Of a stretch of 64,000 nt of DNA, positions 58,523-64,000 are shown one piece after another. A program made the position numbers and the translations under genes. How positions within the stretch are numbered: position 1 is the stretch's first letter; every line of letters starts with the position of its first letter. The stretch covers positions 868,001 to 932,000 of the forward strand of contig CAVZFL010000001.1 in the NCBI GenBank assembly GCA_963774555.1, given 5' to 3'. The stretch is from VRUE01 sp963774555. Lineage in GTDB: Bacteria; Actinomycetota; Thermoleophilia; Solirubrobacterales; 70-9. A model generated the notes under the pieces. The model searched no databases and was not told the DNA's origin. It saw only the letters and a program-made list of their open reading frames with translations.

Positions 58523-58776
58523 GCGTCGTCGAGCTCGGCGCCGCGGACGTCGGCGAGGTCGTCGAGGAGGCCCGGATCGGCCGGCGCCTCGCGCACGATG
58601 CGACGAAGCTCCGCCGCCGGCACCCAGGGATCGCGATCCACCGCGTGGGGGAGGATGTCGGCCACCGGGCGGCGGTTGACCGTCAGCGTCAGCCGCTCGC
58701 CGGCTTCGAGCTCGGAGACCACCGAGGACGTCGAGTTGCGCAACTCGCGGATGGAGACCGACCGGGCCATGTGCAC
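58519..58776 (-). CDS. Phd/YefM-type antitoxin of the VapC toxin
   Basis: 85 residues. SVSIRELRNSTSSVVSELEA and GERLTLTVNRRPVADILPH form the Phd/YefM-type DNA-binding domain; the acidic C-terminus (DPGLLDDLADVRGAELDD) is the expected toxin-binding tail. It should neutralise the co-encoded PIN toxin and repress the pair. ATG 58776; a second in-frame ATG is 6 nt later. Confidence 0.85.
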   Translation of the reverse strand: MHMARSVSIRELRNSTSSVVSELEAGERLTLTVNRRPVADILPHAVDRDPWVPAAELRRIVREAPADPGLLDDLADVRGAELDDA

Positions 58777-58809
58777 GACTGTAGCACTGGTTGCGACGAA
58801 TCAGCCACG

Positions 58810-58928
58810 CTGGGGCAAGAAATGGGGCAAGGTGCCCCACGGATTCCAGACGATCCCCACGTAGCTCGGTCGGCCGGAAACCGCTTGAAATCCGGCTCCA
58901 CGTAGTCCAGACGAGTTCACGAACCATC
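58810..58928 (+). repeat. Attachment-like repeat C
   Basis: Third copy of the 54-bp block starting TGGGGCAAGAAATGGGGCAA, followed by CCACGTAGTCCAGACGAG and ending in ACCATC just before the tRNA-fMet-derived att core. Confidence 0.75.
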
Positions 58929-58971
<43 letters not shown>

Positions 58972-59029
58972 ACCGAAGTCCCGCGACCGCCTCGGTGATC
59001 TATCGGTTCGTGGAGGTGCGGGAACTGCC

Positions 59030-59986
59030 GTGAATGACCCGGCAAAGCGGACGCCCCCCGCTGGGCAGCGTCCCGGCCACGTCAGCGCGTGGGGGGCGTC
59101 GATACCCACTGCTGCCTTGCTCGCGGAGGCGGTGGAAGTCCCGATTTCAATGACCGCGCCGGCGGCTAGCGTGGGATCGATGGCGGTATTGAAGCTGAGT
59201 GGTCCAGCGCCTCTGTTGCGCGGAATCCGCCCGATCTCCTGGGCGCCCACCTCGATCGATCTGATCGAGGTGAGCTGGCTGACCCCGTTCGACGTCGTCG
59301 GGATCGCCTCGCTCCGGGCCCGCCTTGCCGCTGAAGGACAACCCCCAACCCTGGCCCCGCCCCAGACACCGGCGGTGCGCGAGTACGCGACCGCGGTCGG
59401 GCTGATCGAGGGAGCCGGTGATCGACCGGCGTCGCGGGGGCTCGCGCTCGAGCTCTTGCAGCTTCCGACCGCAGACGCCTGGGATGACCTGTTGGGAGAG
59501 ATCGCTCCGGACTTCGTCAGCGGCCTTCCCGACCGGTTCGGGACGCGCGGCCTCGACGTACTGAGCGAGCTGATCGACAACGCCGGCACCCACGGGAGCT
59601 CGGCTGCAGGCACCTTCGTGTGCGCCCAGTGCTACGACGGTGGCTGCGGCCTGCCCGCCGGCCTATGGCTGGGCGTGGCCGATGCCGGCCTCGGCATCCC
59701 GGGGCACCTTCGGCTCAACCCTCGTTATGCGGAGATCGACCGGGACGAGGAACTGATTCGCCTGGCACGGCGGCCGTGGGTCACCGGCACCCGTGATCGC
59801 CGAGGTTGGGGCCTCGTAGCGGTCTTCGAAGGCGCCGCCGGCGCGACGGACGGCGACATCCTGATCCGCTCCGGAGGCGGGGAGGGCTTCTTCCACGTCC
59901 GGCCGGAGGGCCGGCCCTACGCTCGCTACAGTGCCCGCACCCCGCGCCTGCCCGGAACCTGGGTCCACGTTCGACTGGGGGCTTGA
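59030..59986 (+). CDS. STAS-like plus GHKL ATPase protein 1 of the ubiquitin-like cassette
   Basis: 318 residues starting at GTG 59030 with GGAGGTG at 59012-59018, 58 bp after the att core. The N-terminal ~140 residues contain a STAS-like stretch (LIEVSWLTPFDVVGIASLR). The C-terminal half is a Bergerat ATPase of the anti-sigma-kinase type: N-box LSELIDNAGTHG, G1 box VADAGLGIPG, and a lid with RRGWGLVAVF. In partner-switching systems such kinases phosphorylate STAS proteins. The layout is the same as 60635-61534, so the two are paralogues. It should act as a switch upstream of the conjugation genes. Confidence 0.7.
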   Translation: MNDPAKRTPPAGQRPGHVSAWGASIPTAALLAEAVEVPISMTAPAASVGSMAVLKLSGPAPLLRGIRPISWAPTSIDLIEVSWLTPFDVVGIASLRARLAAEGQPPTLAPPQTPAVREYATAVGLIEGAGDRPASRGLALELLQLPTADAWDDLLGEIAPDFVSGLPDRFGTRGLDVLSELIDNAGTHGSSAAGTFVCAQCYDGGCGLPAGLWLGVADAGLGIPGHLRLNPRYAEIDRDEELIRLARRPWVTGTRDRRGWGLVAVFEGAAGATDGDILIRSGGGEGFFHVRPEGRPYARYSARTPRLPGTWVHVRLGA

Positions 59987-60010
59987 CAAAAGCGAGAAGC
60001 GCTCTACACT
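59983..60010 (+). promoter_or_regulatory. Near-consensus promoter driving the ubiquitin-like genes
   Basis: TTGACA (59983-59988), a 16-bp spacer and TACACT (60005-60010). Transcription would begin near 60017, about 6 nt before ATG 60023, so the mRNA would be almost leaderless; no Shine-Dalgarno sequence precedes that ATG. The -35 overlaps the upstream stop codon. Confidence 0.7.
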
Positions 60011-60022
60011 TTCACGGAAACC

Positions 60023-60592
60023 ATGGAATCCGCTGCCTACACCTATCGGATCGCTGAGCGTTGGAGCTCGCCCTTCCTGGCCACCCGGGATCGGGGTCGC
60101 CGCGTTCGCGAGGATGTGGAGCGTGAGATCGGCCAGTTGGATGCCGGCAGGACGCTGGCCCTCGACTTCGCCGGGGTAGAAGGGGTGACCGTCTCCTTCG
60201 GCGACGAGCTCCTCGCGAAGCTGGTGATCGACCGTGCCACCGGGCAGTCCGTCGATCGTGGGCTGGTCGTCGAGGGCGCGAATGAGGACGTTCGAGAGAC
60301 GCTCGAGACCGTTCTCCTGCGGCGCAAAGTCGCCGCGGTGAACATCGATGCCGATGGCCACCCCGAGGTCTTGGGCGGCCCGGGCTGGCTGCCGGAGACG
60401 CTCTCCGCCGCAGTGGAGTTGCGCTCCTTTAGCGCCGCCGAGCTCGCCGAGCGGCTGAGCCTTACGCCCCAGGCGGCGAACAACCGATTGAGCGGCCTTG
60501 TCGCCACCGGCGGTGTCGTCAGAGAGCGAATCGTCCCCGAGGGCGGCGGAAAGGAATTCGGCTATCGCGTGGCCATCCCGGCCTACGCGTAG
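60023..60592 (+). CDS. STAS-like (DUF4325-type) protein with C-terminal winged helix
   Basis: 189 residues. The STAS-like half has TLALDFAGVEGVTVSFGDEL and the following strand/helix; the C-terminal part (FSAAELAERLSLTPQAANNR then LVATGGVVRERIVPEGGG) is a winged helix-turn-helix. It therefore joins a partner-switching target to a DNA-binding domain and probably regulates its own operon when bound or released by the GHKL proteins. It is the first gene after the promoter and has a nearly leaderless start at ATG 60023. Confidence 0.72.
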   Translation: MESAAYTYRIAERWSSPFLATRDRGRRVREDVEREIGQLDAGRTLALDFAGVEGVTVSFGDELLAKLVIDRATGQSVDRGLVVEGANEDVRETLETVLLRRKVAAVNIDADGHPEVLGGPGWLPETLSAAVELRSFSAAELAERLSLTPQAANNRLSGLVATGGVVRERIVPEGGGKEFGYRVAIPAYA

Positions 60593-60634
60593 ATCCCAGA
60601 TCGGGAAAGTCCGAGGAAGAGGTCTTTTTTTTAT

Positions 60635-61534
60635 ATGTCGGTTTCCACGATTACCATGAAAACCCAGAAGGCGCTTCAGCGAATTAGCGTGCCGCCCCGG
60701 TTCGCCGCTGCCCACCTGCAGGCCTCCATGGAAGAGGTCGACGGAGAGAGCGACGAGGTCCACCTAATGGCCTCCGGCGTCAAGTTCGCGACGCCACTCG
60801 ACATCTGCGCCCTGCGGACGCTGATCGACCATGCCTCGGAAAACGCTCGCCGCGTTCACCTCGAATGTCCGAGCGACCCCAGTGTCCACCGCTACCTGGA
60901 GCGGATGAACCTCTACGAGGGACTCCCCGACAACGTGACCCTCTCGTCCCCGCGTCCTCCGATCCGCCGGCAACCCCTCGGAACGAAGTTGATCGAGCTT
61001 TCCCGGATTATCTGCGACGAGGATGTCGAGATCCTGATGGACCGCATCGCCGAGATCGCCGGCGAGCAGTTCGGCAGGCGCAGCACTGTCACTGTCGCCT
61101 TCGCGACCGCAGTCGGCGCTGCCGCTGAGAACGTCGTCATGCATGCCCAGAGCCGGACCGGCGCCCTCGTCGCCGCTCAGCGATATCAGCACACGGGGCT
61201 TGAGCTGGCAGTCGTCGATCGCGGGCTTGGGATTCCCCGCACTCTGGCGGCAAACCCCCGCCACCGCGGCCTCTCCGATCTCGACGCCGTCGAACGCTCG
61301 CTGGAGGACAAGGTCTCCTCGAGCCTCGCGGATGGACGGGGTGCCGGACTCTGGGAGCTTTGCGACGCAGTGGCGGCGAGCCGGAACGCCACTTTGGCAA
61401 TCGCATCGGGCCGGGCAGATCTGAGCCTCAGTTGGGCCGACGGAGTCTTACATCGCAATCCGAGCACGCCCGCGAAACCGATCTCCGGCACCTGGATCTC
61501 GATCCGACTCGAAGCTGGAAAGGAGAAGCATTAA
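60635..61534 (+). CDS. STAS-like plus GHKL ATPase protein 2 of the ubiquitin-like cassette
   Basis: 299 residues. N-terminal STAS-like segment (DEVHLMASGVKFATPLDICA, RVHLECPSDPSVHRYLERM). The ATPase half has N-box AVGAAAENVVMHAQ, G1 box VVDRGLGIPRTL and GRGAGLWELCDAV. The body follows the layout of 59030-59986, with a conserved RTLAANPRHRGLSDLD/LRLNPRYAEIDRD segment between the motifs. GAGGAAGAGG lies 15 nt before ATG 60635, with a T-run between. Its TAA overlaps the ATG of the ubiquitin-like gene (TAATG), which ties the switch to the conjugation machinery by translational coupling. Confidence 0.72.
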   Translation: MSVSTITMKTQKALQRISVPPRFAAAHLQASMEEVDGESDEVHLMASGVKFATPLDICALRTLIDHASENARRVHLECPSDPSVHRYLERMNLYEGLPDNVTLSSPRPPIRRQPLGTKLIELSRIICDEDVEILMDRIAEIAGEQFGRRSTVTVAFATAVGAAAENVVMHAQSRTGALVAAQRYQHTGLELAVVDRGLGIPRTLAANPRHRGLSDLDAVERSLEDKVSSSLADGRGAGLWELCDAVAASRNATLAIASGRADLSLSWADGVLHRNPSTPAKPISGTWISIRLEAGKEKH

Positions 61535-61779
61535 TGAATGCCACGAAGGCGAACGTAACGATCAACATCCGAATCAACGACGACCACTACAAGGTCCATG
61601 AGGACGAGATGACCGGCACGGCATTGAAGGAGCTCGCTGGGATCCCACCGGCCAACCTGCTCTTCCGCGAGGTCCACGGCCCCGGGGACGACGAGCAGAT
61701 CTCCGACTCGACGGCCGTGCATCTGCACAACAGCGATCGCTTCTACGACATGCCGCCCGGCAACTTCGGGGAGGCGTAG
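61534..61779 (+). CDS. Ubiquitin-like modifier (multiubiquitin-family, single domain)
   Basis: 81 residues. The sequence NVTINIRINDDHYKVHEDEM, TALKELAGIPPANLLFREVH and SDSTAVHLHNSDRFYDM follows the beta-grasp order of the multiubiquitin family (first two strands, helix, late strands). It would be activated by the E1 at 62152-63486. The C-terminus is GNFGEA, not the usual Gly-Gly, so it must be trimmed or lacks classical conjugation. Only one domain is present, whereas many relatives have two or three. ATG 61534 overlaps the previous stop. Eight nt separate it from the E2-like gene. Confidence 0.72.
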   Translation: MNATKANVTINIRINDDHYKVHEDEMTGTALKELAGIPPANLLFREVHGPGDDEQISDSTAVHLHNSDRFYDMPPGNFGEA

Positions 61780-61786
61780 GACGACC

Positions 61787-62155
61787 ATGGACCTTGCAGC
61801 AGCCGAAGTCGCGGGCGTGCAGGAGCGCTATCCCGGGGCGAGGATCGAGCACGACGGCAATCAGCGCATGCTCCTCGTCCCCGGCGTCCGCCTGCCGAGG
61901 GGCTGGAGCCTGGCCGAGACGACCCTCGCCGTGATCGTGCCGGTCGGCTTTCCTCATGTCGGGCCGGACTGCTTCTTCGCCGACGCCGAGCTCCGGCTCG
62001 CCTCGGGCGCCGAGCCGGCGAACAGCGCTACGCAGCCCCTGCAGGGCCGCCAGCATCGGTGGTTCTCCTGGCACCCGGCCAGCTGGGCTCCCGGCGCAGG
62101 CGCGCTGGGTCGCTACCTGCGCTTCTGTGAAGCCCGGCTGCGGGAGGTGAGGTGA
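61787..62155 (+). CDS. E2-like protein (prokaryotic E2 family E type)
   Basis: 122 residues. The E2-type core appears as TTLAVIVPVGFPHVGPDCFF then LRLASG, and the C-terminal HRWFSWHPASWAPGAGALGR is the hallmark of this family. Candidate thioester Cys62 sits in GPDCFFAD; the only other Cys is 114, near the end. Whether this family uses a cysteine is uncertain from sequence alone. The gene starts 8 nt after the ubiquitin-like stop and its TGA overlaps the E1 start, so it belongs to the same transcript and complex. Confidence 0.72.
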   Translation: MDLAAAEVAGVQERYPGARIEHDGNQRMLLVPGVRLPRGWSLAETTLAVIVPVGFPHVGPDCFFADAELRLASGAEPANSATQPLQGRQHRWFSWHPASWAPGAGALGRYLRFCEARLREVR

Positions 62156-63486
62156 TGAGCAGCCTTCGAGTTCCGCCGCGGGAATGGCAGGAGCTCCGCG
62201 CCGACCTGCTCTCCACGCCGCATCTAGAGCGGGCGGCGGTCGGTTTTGCCGGAGTGCGAGAGGGGGACCGCGGTCCCGAGCTGCTTCTCCGGGATTGGAC
62301 ACCGCTGGCCCAGGAGGACTATCTCGTCCAGCTCGGCCACCATCTCGAGGTGAGCGGATCGGTCTGGGCACGGGCAGCAAAGCGCGCTCGCCAGAGCCAT
62401 GAGGCCATCGTCATCTTCCATAGCCATCCGCGGGACCTCAAGCGCCCGGCCTTCTCGGCCTCAGACGACTATGGGGAGGAAGTGGTCGTCCCGAAGCTCC
62501 AGGCGCGGGCCGCGGTGCCGGTCGCGGCCGCCGTCCTCGCCCCCGGGGGCGAGGACGCGCGCCTGCACATGCCGGGGGTCGCCCAGACGGCGCAGACGAA
62601 CGTCGAGCGCGTCGGCGAGCCGGCCTGCGGCGCTGCGGCTGCGCCGAGCGAGCGCTTCGACCGTCAGGTCCGCGCTTTGACCAGCGAGGGGCAGGGGGCG
62701 ATCGCCGCCCTTTCGGTCGGCGTAGTCGGCGCCGGCGGCCTCGGCTCCCACGTGGTCCAGCAGCTCCTTCATCTCGGCGTCGGCGAGCTCCTCGTCATCG
62801 ACCCCGACACTGTCGCCGTCTCAAACCTCTCCCGGCTCGTGGGGGCGGGCCGCCGGGATGCCCGCAGGCGCCGGCCGAAGGTAAAGCTCGCTCGGCGCAT
62901 GGCCCGCCACCTCGGTTTCGAGACCCGCCTACGCCTGGTCCAGGGATCGATCACCGACGAGGAGGTCGCTCGCCAGCTTCTCGAATGCGATGTCGTGATC
63001 GGCGGCACCGACAACCAGTGGAGTCGCACCATCCTCAATCAGATCGCCTACCAGTACTACGTCCCGGTGCTGGACCTCGGCGTCGAGCTACAGCCCGGCG
63101 GGGCGATGGGGGGGAGGGTGAGCTGGCTCGCGCCGGGGTCGGCCTGCCTGTGGTGTGCGGGGGTCCTGAACGCCGACCGCGTTCGGGCCGAGCAACTGCC
63201 GCCCGAGCTAGCCGCCGCCCATCGCGAGCGCGGCTACATTGACGGGATCGAGGAGCCGGCGCCGGCCGTGGTCAGCATCAACGGGGTGATCGCAAGCGTC
63301 GCGGTGACGGAGCTGCTGGCCCGGTGGACCGGTTTCGCCGGCGTAAAGCCCCGCGCCGATCTCCTGCTCTACCGGCTGAGCGACGGGTCGCTGCGGCGCA
63401 TCTCACCGAACCCTTCGCCCGAGTGCCCGACCTGTGGGCCTGGTGGATTGGTCGGCAGCGGAGACCTGGCGGGGCCGCCCTGGTAG
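62152..63486 (+). CDS. JAB peptidase-E1 (ThiF-like) fusion
   Basis: 444 residues. N-terminal JAB/JAMM metallopeptidase: IVIFHSHPRDLKRPAFSASD gives His90, His92 and Ser102/Asp105. C-terminal E1 domain: ATP-binding VGVVGAGGLGSHVVQQL (Gly193-Gly198), VIDPDTVAVSNLSR (Asp217, Asn225, Arg228), and zinc Cys pairs CLWC (332/335) and CPTC (425/428). It should adenylate and thioesterify the ubiquitin-like protein, and the JAB part may process its precursor or reverse conjugation. GTG 62152 overlaps the E2-like stop by 4 nt; ATG 62155 is also possible. Confidence 0.85.
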   Translation: MMSSLRVPPREWQELRADLLSTPHLERAAVGFAGVREGDRGPELLLRDWTPLAQEDYLVQLGHHLEVSGSVWARAAKRARQSHEAIVIFHSHPRDLKRPAFSASDDYGEEVVVPKLQARAAVPVAAAVLAPGGEDARLHMPGVAQTAQTNVERVGEPACGAAAAPSERFDRQVRALTSEGQGAIAALSVGVVGAGGLGSHVVQQLLHLGVGELLVIDPDTVAVSNLSRLVGAGRRDARRRRPKVKLARRMARHLGFETRLRLVQGSITDEEVARQLLECDVVIGGTDNQWSRTILNQIAYQYYVPVLDLGVELQPGGAMGGRVSWLAPGSACLWCAGVLNADRVRAEQLPPELAAAHRERGYIDGIEEPAPAVVSINGVIASVAVTELLARWTGFAGVKPRADLLLYRLSDGSLRRISPNPSPECPTCGPGGLVGSGDLAGPPW

Positions 63487-63980
63487 GGAGCTCAGGGTGC
63501 TACTACTAGGTAGGGTCACTTTTCGTAGAATGCATAAAATTCTGGGTTAGGGGCGGGGATCGGAACTCGCCATTCAATAAGGGTGAGGTGGTCTGGGCCA
63601 TGAGAACCATGGTGAACAGCGGCAGAGGGGCCGGGAGCTGCACCCCGGGCGACCGTTTTCTGTGTTGTCGGCGCTGAAAGGATCCGAAAGAGGACTTCGA
63701 GGAGGCTGTGGTCCACAGCTGGCGCGGCCCTTACGTGAGCGTGGAGTTGCAGAGCGGCTCCGACTTGGGGGAGACGATCAACGTACGCGCGTCATCGCTT
63801 TGGACGGCAGACCAGCTGGGCTACGCGAGAGAGCGCCGGGCCCGTGACCTTTGCATAGTCGAGTTGGATAGCCAAAGCCCGGTGGATTCGGCCTCGGAGC
63901 TGGCCATCGAGGCTCTCTGGCCTGATAGCCAATTTCCTTCTTTGAAAATGCGGTAAACGGTCGCGGATATCTGTTCACAA
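63487..63980. other. Right end of the ubiquitin-like cassette
   Basis: About 490 bp between the JAB-E1 gene and the att-like repeat at the window end. It is lower in GC. One short open frame (63708-63956) may be real; otherwise no known element is seen. Confidence 0.45.
63708..63956 (+). CDS. Hypothetical 82-residue protein, uncertain
   Basis: GTG 63708; 82 residues with a plausible mixed alpha/beta composition (WRGPYVSVELQSGSDLGETI, then ARDLCIVELDSQ) but no motif and only a weak ribosome site (GAGGAGGCTGTG lies a few bases upstream). It ends 24 bp before the att-like repeat, so it would be the last gene of the cassette if real. It could also be a chance frame. Confidence 0.4.
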   Translation: MVHSWRGPYVSVELQSGSDLGETINVRASSLWTADQLGYARERRARDLCIVELDSQSPVDSASELAIEALWPDSQFPSLKMR

Positions 63981-64000
63981 CCCGCCCCCGCTATGCGGCG
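63981..64000 (+). other. att-like repeat at the window edge
   Basis: 20 nt identical to 9088-9107: the last 13 nt of tRNA-fMet plus the 7 nt that follow it there. The match may continue beyond the window. It would mark the right end of the ubiquitin-like cassette or of the whole accreted region. Confidence 0.65.

Noticed and set aside
60601..60632. Eight-T run with a small upstream hairpin before the second STAS-GHKL gene, considered as a terminator
   Set aside because: The hairpin has only 4 bp (TCCC/GGGA) and lies too far from the T-run; a ribosome site separates them.
59030..63486. CBASS type II assignment
   Set aside because: E1, E2-like and JAB domains are present but there is no CD-NTase or CBASS effector in the window.

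Overview
High-GC DNA with many GTG and TTG starts, 4-nt gene overlaps, ECF sigma factors fused to zinc-finger and membrane tails, an R2-like oxidase and large secreted repeat proteins with basic Cys/Lys-rich tails. This suggests an actinobacterium, probably of the Thermoleophilia (Solirubrobacterales type). That placement is an inference; there is no rRNA in the window.

Layout. 1-9.0 kb looks like core chromosome: a thermonuclease-family fragment, class I aldolase (frameshifted), an inactive-looking rhomboid, an MBL-fold hydrolase, an R2-like oxidase, an ECF sigma factor, tRNA-Leu(UAA), a ThDP enzyme, Ppx/GppA and an initiator tRNA-fMet. The tRNA-fMet (9027-9100) marks the start of an accreted region. 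Its 3' half recurs exactly at 58929-58971, and its last bases plus the following 7 bp recur at 63981-64000. Between these lie accessory genes (9.4-22.6 kb: SSB-like protein, a multi-HTH regulator, lipoproteins, a transposase relic, a BlaI/M56 pair, a TOPRIM protein, small enzymes). Next come a secreted protein/ECF sigma locus (22.9-27.9 kb) and a conjugation module with relaxation protein, coupling ATPase and tyrosine integrase (28.2-42.3 kb). These are followed by a DNA methylase/Vsr/GHKL-ATPase restriction-like locus with a second GHKL ATPase/Rossmann pair (42.3-48.4 kb) and a 1541-residue secreted repeat protein (48.9-53.5 kb).

From 53.5 kb the DNA is divided by three copies of a ~150-bp attachment-like repeat, each ending in the anticodon-loop heptamer CTCATAA. 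The repeats separate small cargo cassettes: a toxin-antitoxin pair; a metallophosphoesterase/lipoprotein/VapBC group; and a ~5-kb module at the right end.

That last module (59030-63486) is the most striking system. Two STAS-GHKL ATPase proteins and a STAS-like/winged-helix protein, which together look like a partner-switching sensor, are arranged head to tail with a ubiquitin-like protein, an E2-like protein and a JAB-E1 fusion. A near-consensus promoter lies 13 nt before the STAS-like gene and predicts an almost leaderless mRNA. I infer a stress- or phage-gated bacterial ubiquitin-like conjugation system carried as a mobile cassette at tRNA-fMet. Domain calls rest on visible motifs; the link between the regulators and the conjugation genes is an inference from operon structure.
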